From contig DIVX01000119.1 in the NCBI GenBank assembly GCA_002422505.1, positions 1-12,262 of the forward strand: a DNA stretch of 12,262 nt, written 5' to 3'. Source of the stretch: Desulfovibrio sp. UBA6121. Lineage in GTDB: Bacteria > Desulfobacterota > Desulfovibrionia > Desulfovibrionales > Desulfovibrionaceae. A program made the position numbers and the translations under genes. Positions 6,300 to 12,262 of the stretch are shown piece after piece (the first letter of the stretch is position 1; every line of letters starts with the position of its first letter). The notes under the pieces are model-generated. The model did not search any database. It saw nothing but the letters and a program-made list of their open reading frames with translations, and was not told where the DNA came from.

Positions 6300-6934
6300 G
6301 CCAAAAGCCGCTCCAGGGCCTCGCGTCCTATTCCCGCCGCCAGGCCCCACATGGTCAGGCCCACCAGCACATCAAGCACGCGCCAGGCCCCTGGCCTGCG
6401 CAACACCGGGGCCAGCAGCCGCCCGCCCAGGCTCAGGGAAAAGAACCAGCAGGCCGAGGCCGAAACCGCACCCAGCCCGAAGAACATCCGCCCGTGGCCG
6501 TCGAGCCTGCTGGAAAGCCCGCCGATGAGCACCACCGTATCGAGCAGGGCATGGGGGTTGAGCAGGCTGACCCCCAGAGCAGTGAGCAGAATCGCCCGCA
6601 GGGGCGGTTTGACCGTATTCTCGTCCAGGCCCAGGCTTTGGCCGCTGAACGCGCTGCGGAAGGCCCGCGCGCCATACACCAGCAGGAACACCGCCCCGGC
6701 CAGGGCCAGCAGGCCAGACACCCCGGGGCTGCCCGAGGCCAGCGCCCCCACGCCGCCCACCCCGGCGGCGATGAGCAGAGCGTCGCACCCGGTGCACACC
6801 CCGGCCACAAACCAGGGCCGGTGCCTGCGCGCGCCTTGGGTCAACACAAAAACATTCTGCGCGCCAATGGCCATAATCAGCCCCGCGCTTAGGGCAAACC
6901 CCTGAACATACACCGCGGTTTCCGTTGCGAACAT
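6296..6934 (-). CDS. argO: LysE/ArgO-family basic amino acid exporter
   Basis: This 212-residue inner-membrane protein matches the LysE superfamily closely, with E. coli ArgO (arginine exporter) and Corynebacterium LysE (lysine/arginine exporter) as best-known members. Seen are about six hydrophobic segments, the N-terminal GAQNVFVLTQG motif, the loop LLNPHALLDTVVL with the conserved Asn-Pro-His, and a C-terminal VLVGLTMWGLAAG segment, in the family's usual order. Length fits (211 in E. coli). It would export excess arginine or lysine, probably driven by the proton gradient. The start at 6934 has GGGAGG (minus strand, 6941-6946) six bases upstream. It is divergent from argP with 105 bases between, the standard arrangement in which ArgP/LysG activates the exporter when basic amino acids are high. 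The exact substrate (Arg, Lys or both) cannot be read from sequence. Confidence 0.92.
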   Translation of the reverse strand: MFATETAVYVQGFALSAGLIMAIGAQNVFVLTQGARRHRPWFVAGVCTGCDALLIAAGVGGVGALASGSPGVSGLLALAGAVFLLVYGARAFRSAFSGQSLGLDENTVKPPLRAILLTALGVSLLNPHALLDTVVLIGGLSSRLDGHGRMFFGLGAVSASACWFFSLSLGGRLLAPVLRRPGAWRVLDVLVGLTMWGLAAGIGREALERLLA

Positions 6935-6993
6935 ACGCTGCCTCCCGCTACGACTGCTACGGCCCCTCGTCTACCTGCCCAGTGCGAACAAGT

Positions 6994-7005
6994 ACAATTC
7001 ATTGT
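6994..7005. promoter_or_regulatory. Dyad ACAAT-TC-ATTGT in the argO-argP gap (candidate ArgP operator)
   Basis: A perfect 5-2-5 inverted repeat lies in the AT-rich part of the divergent gap, next to the argP promoter boxes and upstream of argO. LysR-type regulators usually bind such dyads between the divergent promoters. Its position fits ArgP autoregulation and argO activation. A clear argO promoter could not be chosen by eye. Confidence 0.4.
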
Positions 7006-7033
7006 TTGCAGTATCGATTAATTTTGCTAATAC
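7006..7033 (+). promoter_or_regulatory. Candidate argP promoter, possibly giving a leaderless mRNA
   Basis: TTGCAG (7006-7011), a 16-base spacer, then TAATAC (7028-7033) preceded by TG at 7025-7026 in the extended -10 position. Transcription would be expected to begin about seven bases after the -10, which is the A of the ATG at 7040. No ribosome binding site precedes that ATG, consistent with leaderless translation. Confidence 0.45.
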
Positions 7034-7039
7034 TCAACC

Positions 7040-7972
7040 ATGCTCGACTACAAACAGCTTGAAGCCCTGGCGGCGGTGGTGGAGGAAGGCGGATTCGAAC
7101 GCGCGGCAAAACGGCTGAACATCACCCAGTCGGCGGTGTCGCAGCGCATCCGCCTGCTGGAGGAAAGCCTTGGCCAGCCGGTGCTGGCGCGCACGCAGCC
7201 GCCCATGCCCACGGGACCGGGGCGCAGGCTGCTGCGCCACGCCCGGCGCGTGGACCTGCTGGAGGCGGAGCTGGCGAACGGCCTGACGCCGGAGGCAAGG
7301 GGCGAGGACGCCCCCTGGCAAACCCTGGCCGTGGCGGTGAACGCAGACACCCTGGCCACCTGGTTCACCGGGGCGGTGCTGCCGCTGCTTTCGCGCAAGC
7401 ATCTGGCCCTGGACATCAAGGTGGACGACCAGGAGCGCACGCACGAACTGCTGCGCGCGGGCGAGGTGGTGGGCTGCGTCAGCACGCGGCACAGCGCCAT
7501 GCAGGGCTGCCACGCACACTATCTGGGGACGATGCGCTATCACTGCGTCTCGTCGCCGGCCTTTGCCGCGCGCTGGTTTGCGCAGGGGCTCACTCCGCAG
7601 GCGGTCCTGCTGGCTCCGGCCGTCGTCTTCAACCGGCAGGACACCGTCCACGACAGGTTTCTGGAAACCCGCCTGGGCGCAAGTCCGCAAGGCGCGCCGC
7701 GCCACCATGTGCCCAATTCCGAGCGCTTCGTGGATTTCGTTCTTGGCGGGGCCGGGTATGGGCTGGTGCCGCACATGCAGGCGGCAAGCCCCCTAGCGCT
7801 GGGCCAGCTTGCGGACCTCGCCCCGGACTCGCCCCTGGACGTTCCGCTCAACTGGCATTGCTGGAACATCGCCTCGCCGCTGTTGGCGCGGCTGACAAAG
7901 GCCTTGCGCGAAGCCGGACGCGCGGCGCTGCTGGGGCATTTGCCACCGCCGCAAGCAAGCCGCCAGGGCTAG
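7040..7972 (+). CDS. argP: ArgP/LysG-type LysR transcriptional activator
   Basis: This 310-residue LysR-family regulator matches E. coli ArgP (IciA) along its length. It has an N-terminal winged helix-turn-helix (about 1-60) with GGFERAAKRLNITQSAVSQR, then the ArgP-style LARTQPPMPTGPGRRLL wing. The effector-binding domain starts around LAVAVNADTLATWF and continues with RAGEVVGCVSTRH, HVPNSERFVDFVL and GAGYGLVPH. ArgP and LysG activate a lysine/arginine exporter in response to basic amino acids. The divergent neighbour argO supports that role here. The ATG at 7040 has no Shine-Dalgarno sequence, and a promoter -10 lies only seven bases upstream (separate entry). The last codons overlap the phosphatase gene tail to tail by four bases (CTAG, 7969-7972). 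Length is slightly above the usual 295-300 because of a Pro/Gln-rich C-terminal tail. Confidence 0.92.
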   Translation: MLDYKQLEALAAVVEEGGFERAAKRLNITQSAVSQRIRLLEESLGQPVLARTQPPMPTGPGRRLLRHARRVDLLEAELANGLTPEARGEDAPWQTLAVAVNADTLATWFTGAVLPLLSRKHLALDIKVDDQERTHELLRAGEVVGCVSTRHSAMQGCHAHYLGTMRYHCVSSPAFAARWFAQGLTPQAVLLAPAVVFNRQDTVHDRFLETRLGASPQGAPRHHVPNSERFVDFVLGGAGYGLVPHMQAASPLALGQLADLAPDSPLDVPLNWHCWNIASPLLARLTKALREAGRAALLGHLPPPQASRQG

Positions 7973-8976
7973 TTTTTGCCCTGGGCCACACGCTGCCAGT
8001 CAAAAAAGGCCTGCACATACCGGCCTGTAACCACGCTGGTCATGCTGAAGTTCGGGAAGCCCTCGGGCATGAACTGCCCTGTCAGGCGCTGATAGACCTC
8101 GCGAGAGAGCTTTTCCAGGGCCGGAGACAGCAAAGCCTGCCACAAGGCAAGGCGCTCGGCCTGGGGCAGGTCGTGCACGCGGCAGGCCAGGGGCCGTTGC
8201 GCAAAGGCCAGGCAGACGCCCTCCACCAGCAAAGGGCAGGCTGCGTCCCTGCGTTCGGCGTCTGCACCGCTTTTGATGACCGCCGCACGCTGGACGCTGG
8301 TGAGGACGGAATTCAGCGCCGCATTGACCCGCACGGCCTCGGCCAGGCCAAGAAACAAAGGCTCGCGGCAGCAGCCGTCATGCTCGCGGCCGCACAGGCT
8401 GCCAATCCCCGCCCGCTTGAGCGCGTCCTCGGCCAGATCGATGAGTTTGGCGTAATCCGCGAAGAACGGCTCCATGTCCACCTGAAAACGGTGCTCCAGG
8501 GTTGGTTTGCGCAGCTTGAGCCGCCCGGCCGTGCGGCCATAGCGGCGCACGGTTCGCCATTGCCGAAAATTCGTCGGCTGGGAGCGCAACCCGCGCAGCT
8601 TGCGCCAGGCCAGCAGGTGCCCCAGCCCCCGGCGCAGCAGATAGGCGTTGAGCACCGTGCCCGTGCGGCCAATGCCGTGGCGGCAATGGATGAGCACCTT
8701 CTTGCCCAGATAAATGGCTTCGTCGAGCCAGGCCAAGGCTTTTTCCAACTCGGCCAGGTCCGGGGCCTCTTCGTCGGCGATGGGCAGGTAGTAGACTTCG
8801 AAGCCGTTTGCGGCCTCGATGTCGTGCAGGTCCGTGAATTCTGCGCAGAGGTTCAAAATGGCCCCAACGCCCTGCTCGCGCAGGGAATCCAGGGCGGTGC
8901 GCGACATGGGTGCAGGCCCCACCCCCAAATGGTCGGTCACCCAGGTCAGCGGGTAGGCATCCTTCCTCAGGGTCAT
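7969..8976 (-). CDS. Tyrosine/dual-specificity phosphatase fused to a YkgJ-type cysteine-rich domain
   Basis: This 335-residue protein has two parts. Residues about 10-150 form a dual-specificity or tyrosine phosphatase: VLIHCRHGIGRTGTVLNAYL contains the C-x5-R loop with nucleophile C98 and R104, and D68 in the PIADEEAPD stretch is the likely general acid. Residues about 190-270 resemble the YkgJ/UPF0153 metal-binding domain: C195, CC202-203, C247, C255 and C265, with the typical RPLACRVHD ending. YkgJ domains are thought to bind zinc or an iron-sulfur cluster. A 65-residue C-terminal region is unassigned. The substrate may be a phosphoprotein, phosphohistidine or a small molecule; neighbours suggest it opposes the PEP-synthase-like protein 15 bases upstream. 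The ATG at 8976 has CAGGAG (minus, 8983-8988) six bases before it. It is the last gene of the minus-strand operon, and its stop overlaps that of argP. Confidence 0.88.
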   Translation of the reverse strand: MTLRKDAYPLTWVTDHLGVGPAPMSRTALDSLREQGVGAILNLCAEFTDLHDIEAANGFEVYYLPIADEEAPDLAELEKALAWLDEAIYLGKKVLIHCRHGIGRTGTVLNAYLLRRGLGHLLAWRKLRGLRSQPTNFRQWRTVRRYGRTAGRLKLRKPTLEHRFQVDMEPFFADYAKLIDLAEDALKRAGIGSLCGREHDGCCREPLFLGLAEAVRVNAALNSVLTSVQRAAVIKSGADAERRDAACPLLVEGVCLAFAQRPLACRVHDLPQAERLALWQALLSPALEKLSREVYQRLTGQFMPEGFPNFSMTSVVTGRYVQAFFDWQRVAQGKN

Positions 8977-8991
8977 GCGCGGCTCCTGCCC

Positions 8992-11508
8992 TCAACTACC
9001 ATGAACGGCCTCGGACAGAAAGCCGTTGGCGAGGTGCAGCGCCTGGGGTTCGTCGGCAAGATGCAAATCCAGGCGCTGGGTGCGCACAAGCAGGCGGCCC
9101 AGCAGGACCAAGGCGCGGCGGATGTCCTGCCGCCCGATGCGGGACACGCTCGCGGTCAGCATGTCGCCCCGCACGCGCACGGCGAAGCCAGCGCCCTCAA
9201 GCACGTGGCCAATGTAGACCACGCGCAGCCGCCGCTGCTCCGGCAGCCCGCCGCCGCCCTTGAAGCGAAAGCGTATGTAGTTCGCCTCCGCCCTTGGCCC
9301 GCACAGGCTATCCAGCACGGCGAAATGATACCCGAAGCGCACCAGCAGGTGCAGATAATCGGCGGAAAGCAGGGCGAAGCTGGCCAGCAGCCGGGCTTCC
9401 TTGCGGAAGATGCCGGCGCTGATGCGGTCGAACTCCTGCCAGTCGCAGCAAAAGCCTGTGTCGCGCCAAACTTCGCCGGAGCAGGCCAAGCCCTGCCAAA
9501 GCGCAAGCATGGGCGCGCTGGTGATGTCTTCGGGCCGCACCTCGGCTTTGGCATCGCTTGCGGGGGCGAGCCCTCCGCCCAGGTCCAGCAGCAAGAGCGC
9601 AAAGGCAAGATCGGTGCGCAATCGCCGGGCCTTGCCCAGCGCCCTGCCCGGCCGTTCGTCTGGCCGGTCCGCCCCGCTCGCGCCCTCCTGCCCGGCCAGC
9701 CCGGACATCTCGACCACGGCCTTTTCATGGCAGTAGCGCACAAGGTCATGCAAGGAGCGGCAACTTTGCGGAGCGAAGTCCGGCGCTTCGGGGTCCGTCA
9801 AACACAGGTGGCAGGTCTGCCTGGCCAACGCCGCAAAGCTGTTGCTCAAACGCCGCTGCTCCTCGTCCCTGCGCCTGGACGGGGCCTGTTGCAGCGCCAC
9901 AGGGCAGCCGCCAAGAATCCTGCCCGCGCCGCCGTCCACGGTGACCAGCAGCCCCTCCGGCAGGCGCGCCCGCAGATTTTCCAACCCGGAAACGACAGGC
10001 ACCCTGGCCTCCCGCGCCACGGAAGCGAAGTGGCTGGCCCGACAGCCGGACGTGGCCGCCACTGCCGCCACCCGGTCAAGGCAGCGGGCCAGGGCCGGAG
10101 TGAGACAATCCACCGCCAGCACCGCCCCGGCCGGAACGCCGGAGAGGTCGGCTTCGGCGGCCAGGTGGAACACCGCGCCACACCCAAGCCCCGGCGCAAC
10201 GGGGCTCAACCCCTCGGCCAGGGGCGCCCCCCCAAGGCCGCAGGCTTCGCCGTCATCCGGCTGTACTGTTTCAAGGTCGGGCTCAGGCGGTGGCCATGCG
10301 CCCTGACTGCGCGATTGCAGCACGTACAAGCGGTCTTCCTGATCCAGCGCCCACTCCACCTCTTGCGGCTTGCCGAACACGGATTGCAGCACCAGACCGG
10401 TCATCACAAGCTCGGACAAAGCCGACGGGCGGAGCGTAACCTCCGCAGCGCCCGATTCCTCCAGGATATTCGCGGGCAGCCAGCGTGACAGGCGGAACAC
10501 GCGCGGTTCGCTCGTGCCCGAGACCAAGGCATCGGCCAGTCCGGGTAATACAAAAAGCGACACGCAGTGCCCGGCCTTGTCCTGCGCGCTGTCGCAACTG
10601 TGCAGCACCCCGGCCGCCGCCGCCCGGACCATCGGCATGACAAGCACTGCCATGGACGCGCATTCGTCTGACAATCCGCTGCGCACACGGTAGGTTACGG
10701 CACCGGGCATATATTTTGAGGCCACCACGCGTTTGTAAGCGTCGATGATTGATTCCGGCGGGACAAACAGCTCACTGGCGTACTGTCCGGCGAAGGAGCG
10801 CTCGCCGTCCTCCGCCACGGCAGAGCTGCGCACGGCCAGGGGCGCTCCGCAAAAGTCCGGGTTTGAGGCGGCTTCCCGCAGGGCGCGGGCCAGTTCCTCC
10901 GGCACGGCGGCCCCCAGCACCAGCGCCCGCATCCCCGCACACAGCGGGCCAACGCGCTCCGCCCGCGCAAGGTCCACCTGGCGCAGCAACCGGTTCAGGC
11001 GTGGGCGCAGGCCGCCTGACTCCATAAACAGCCGGAACGCGGCGGTGGTGACCACCAGGCAGGGCGGCACGCGCAGCCCCGCGCGCGCAGCCACGGCCAA
11101 ATTTGCGGCCTTGCCGCCGACCAGCCCCTCTTTGCCCAGGGCCTTGCCCAGGGGCAGCACAAGCGGCCCAGGCGCACAGCCCAGCGGCTGGCCCTGCAGC
11201 GGTTCAACGCCTGCCCGTATGCGTTCCAACGCTTCGCGCAGGCCGGGGTAGCCGTCTGGCCGCATGGCCAGCAGCTGTTGCACCACCGTGTCCACGGAGC
11301 CGCACAACTGGCTGCACAACCAGTTGATCCTGGCCGGATCCACCTGGCGCGCCCCGGCGAAAATTTCTTCCAGCTCGGCCACAAGCAGCAGGCAACACTC
11401 GTCAGCCTCAAGCAAGGCCTTGAAGGCTTCGTACCGCTCGCGCAGAAGCTTTTCCGGGAAAAAGAGCTCCTGGCCCCAGCGGGAAAATATCCGCGACAAC
11501 GCCCCCAT
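8992..11508 (-). CDS. PEP-synthase-like protein: ATP-grasp + phosphohistidine domain, no PEP barrel
   Basis: This 838-residue protein shares the first two domains of PEP synthase/pyruvate phosphate dikinase. After a helical N-terminal region (1-115), the ATP-grasp nucleotide-binding domain (about 116-403) has VGGKAANLAVAARAGLRVPP, LAVRSSAVAEDGERSFAGQY and the closing EWAL...LYVLQSR. The swivelling phosphohistidine domain (about 443-535) has SGCRASHFASVARE, with H493 at the catalytic position. The C-terminal TIM barrel that binds PEP/pyruvate is absent. Instead, about 290 residues include a Cys/His cluster (C566, C569, C583, H587, C593, H594) and a segment with LVRFGYHFAVLD and NYIRFRFKGGGG. 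Such a protein could move phosphate from ATP via histidine to an unknown acceptor. True PEP synthesis is unlikely. The ATG at 11508 is preferred to the GTG at 11514 because GAGAGG (11515-11520) is correctly spaced only for the ATG. It lies 10 bases after the response regulator gene. Confidence 0.87.
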   Translation of the reverse strand: MGALSRIFSRWGQELFFPEKLLRERYEAFKALLEADECCLLLVAELEEIFAGARQVDPARINWLCSQLCGSVDTVVQQLLAMRPDGYPGLREALERIRAGVEPLQGQPLGCAPGPLVLPLGKALGKEGLVGGKAANLAVAARAGLRVPPCLVVTTAAFRLFMESGGLRPRLNRLLRQVDLARAERVGPLCAGMRALVLGAAVPEELARALREAASNPDFCGAPLAVRSSAVAEDGERSFAGQYASELFVPPESIIDAYKRVVASKYMPGAVTYRVRSGLSDECASMAVLVMPMVRAAAAGVLHSCDSAQDKAGHCVSLFVLPGLADALVSGTSEPRVFRLSRWLPANILEESGAAEVTLRPSALSELVMTGLVLQSVFGKPQEVEWALDQEDRLYVLQSRSQGAWPPPEPDLETVQPDDGEACGLGGAPLAEGLSPVAPGLGCGAVFHLAAEADLSGVPAGAVLAVDCLTPALARCLDRVAAVAATSGCRASHFASVAREARVPVVSGLENLRARLPEGLLVTVDGGAGRILGGCPVALQQAPSRRRDEEQRRLSNSFAALARQTCHLCLTDPEAPDFAPQSCRSLHDLVRYCHEKAVVEMSGLAGQEGASGADRPDERPGRALGKARRLRTDLAFALLLLDLGGGLAPASDAKAEVRPEDITSAPMLALWQGLACSGEVWRDTGFCCDWQEFDRISAGIFRKEARLLASFALLSADYLHLLVRFGYHFAVLDSLCGPRAEANYIRFRFKGGGGLPEQRRLRVVYIGHVLEGAGFAVRVRGDMLTASVSRIGRQDIRRALVLLGRLLVRTQRLDLHLADEPQALHLANGFLSEAVHGS

Positions 11509-11514
11509 ACGCAC

Positions 11515-11520
11515 CCTCTC
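11515..11520 (-). promoter_or_regulatory. Ribosome binding site deciding the start of the PEP-synthase-like gene
   Basis: GAGAGG on the minus strand ends six bases before the ATG at 11508, but directly abuts the in-frame GTG at 11514, so the ATG is the better start. The site overlaps the TGA stop of the response regulator (11519-11521), which suggests coupled translation. Confidence 0.7.
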
Positions 11521-11878
11521 AGGTCACAAGCACCGCCGCTACAGTGGACTCCAGTTCGTTCTTGTCGATGGGCTTGACGCAGTAGGCGTTGGCCCCCAGG
11601 TCCAAGGCCTGGCGCGCGGTTTCAAGGGTCGGGTAGCCCGTGAGCATGATGGCCTTGGTGCGTGGAGACAGCTTCTTTATCTCCTCCAGCACCTCCACGC
11701 CGGTCATCTTCAAAAGCTTGATGTCCAGAATGGCCAGGTCCACGGGATTATCGCGCACAAAGGCCACGGCCTGCTCCTCCTCGGTGAAGGCCTCCACCGT
11801 GTGGCCCAGGCGGGATAGCATGCGCTTGATCATGATGGCCGCGTCGGCCACGTCGTCGAGAACTATGATGGTCGCCAT
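11519..11878 (-). CDS. Single-domain CheY-like response regulator
   Basis: This 119-residue protein is a receiver domain only, with no DNA-binding or enzymatic output. It has the acidic pair D8-D9, the phosphorylated aspartate D52 (in LAILDIKLLKMTG), T80 and K102 (in VKPID), so it should accept phosphate from the kinase encoded just upstream. The start at 11878 is supported by GAGGAG (minus, 11884-11889) five bases before it. The gene overlaps the end of the histidine kinase gene by 16 bases and is followed after 10 bases by the PEP-synthase-like gene. As a stand-alone receiver, it must act by protein contact. Within this operon the obvious candidate partners are the PEP-synthase-like protein or the phosphatase (inference). 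Confidence 0.93.
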   Translation of the reverse strand: MATIIVLDDVADAAIMIKRMLSRLGHTVEAFTEEEQAVAFVRDNPVDLAILDIKLLKMTGVEVLEEIKKLSPRTKAIMLTGYPTLETARQALDLGANAYCVKPIDKNELESTVAAVLVT

Positions 11879-12262
11879 GCCTGCTCCTCGCTGTTATTTC
11901 GGGGTGCCCCAGAGGGGACTGGGGGGGCCTCCGCCTGGCCGCGCAGAGGCAAAAGCACGTGGAACACGGTGCCTGGACCGCTTGCGCCGGGCGGGCGGTA
12001 CTGCGCCGGGGCCGGGCTTTCGGCCTCTATGACGCCGCCGTGGTTCTGCACAATGCCAAAGGATACGGACAACCCGAGCCCGGTTCCTTCGCCCACGCCC
12101 TTGGTGCTGAAGAAAGGATCGAAAATCTTGCCCAGGTGCTCCGGGCTGATGCCCGTGCCGCCATCGGCCACGGACACCTCGGCAAAGCCGGGGGCTGCGC
12201 CCTGGCCAGGCCGCAGCCGGGTGCTCACGCGGATGGCGCCGCCGCCGGGCATGGCGTCGCGG
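11863..12262 (-). CDS. Sensor histidine kinase, C-terminal ATP-binding part (truncated by window edge)
   Basis: This is the HATPase_c domain of a histidine kinase, open to the right edge. The visible part begins inside the N box (RDAMPGGG) and continues with the G1 box (VADGGTGISPEH), the F box (FDPFFSTKG) and the G2 box (GEGTGLGLSVSFGIVQNHGG), then a Pro/Ala-rich tail of about 30 residues after a short beta strand (GTVFHVLLPLR). The catalytic boxes match the NtrB/HPK4-like kinases. The phosphorylated histidine and sensor domains lie outside the window, so the signal is unknown. The stop (TAG at 11863-11865) lies inside the response regulator gene, whose start overlaps it by 16 bases, marking a translationally coupled kinase/regulator pair at the head of, or within, the minus-strand operon. 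Confidence 0.92.
   Translation of the reverse strand, partial: RDAMPGGGAIRVSTRLRPGQGAAPGFAEVSVADGGTGISPEHLGKIFDPFFSTKGVGEGTGLGLSVSFGIVQNHGGVIEAESPAPAQYRPPGASGPGTVFHVLLPLRGQAEAPPVPSGAPRNNSEEQAWRPS

Noticed and set aside
5573..6892. A 439-codon plus-strand frame across the cyclase and argO
   Set aside because: It overlaps two genes with strong family matches in other frames, and its product is Arg/Gln/Pro-rich low complexity.
7858..10488. An 876-codon open frame on the plus strand opposite the phosphatase and PEP-synthase-like genes
   Set aside because: This has the same cause: codon-aligned antisense of two genes with recognised domains. It also crosses the gap between them, and its translation has no domain.
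8992..11508. Annotation as a true PEP synthase or as rifampin phosphotransferase
   Set aside because: The PEP/pyruvate barrel is missing. The domain order also differs from rifampin phosphotransferase, where the histidine domain is C-terminal.
11509..11514. GTG at 11514 as the start of the PEP-synthase-like gene
   Set aside because: The GAGAGG site directly abuts it, leaving no spacing, whereas the ATG at 11508 is six bases from that site.

Overview
The window is GC-rich bacterial chromosome. Coding regions favour G or C at third codon positions, and TTA, CTA and TCA codons are scarce, so very long shadow frames appear opposite real genes. The gene content suggests a Gram-negative proteobacterium: a DUF748/AsmA-like envelope protein, DarP (YjgA), the ArgO/ArgP pair, a PAS-GGDEF protein, and a PEP-synthase-like protein in a two-component operon. 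The last two and the high GC point to the Desulfovibrionales-type deltaproteobacteria. That is an inference from gene style, not a measured placement. No tRNA, rRNA, CRISPR array, transposase or phage gene was seen.

Left part, plus strand. The last 30 codons of an unrecognised gene end at 94, followed by a clear intrinsic terminator. A promoter-like region with a small dyad precedes a 1142-residue DUF748/AsmA-like envelope protein (332-3760) with two Ala/Lys/Pro-rich linkers. After a terminator hairpin comes about 375 bases with no convincing gene, containing short repeats. Then come darP (4190-4858), a hairpin-rich leader, a small zinc-ribbon protein (4966-5229), a very good terminator and a PAS-GGDEF diguanylate cyclase (5382-6299).

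Middle. argO (minus, 6296-6934), an amino-acid exporter, is divergent from its usual LysR-type activator argP (plus, 7040-7972). The argO stop codon overlaps the diguanylate cyclase stop through a shared CTAG. The argP stop overlaps the next minus-strand gene in exactly the same way.

Right part, minus strand. This is a tight operon, read from the right edge leftwards: a histidine kinase (C-terminal part only), a single-domain CheY-like response regulator, an 838-residue PEP-synthase-like protein, and a tyrosine/dual-specificity phosphatase fused to a YkgJ-type cysteine-rich domain. The PEP-synthase-like protein has an ATP-grasp domain and a phosphohistidine swivelling domain, but an unrelated C-terminal domain replaces the PEP/pyruvate barrel. 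Spacings are a 16-nt overlap, 10 nt and 15 nt. The operon therefore joins a two-component relay with no DNA-binding output to a dikinase-like phosphotransferase and a phosphatase. It is the best candidate here for an undescribed signalling or phosphorylation system.
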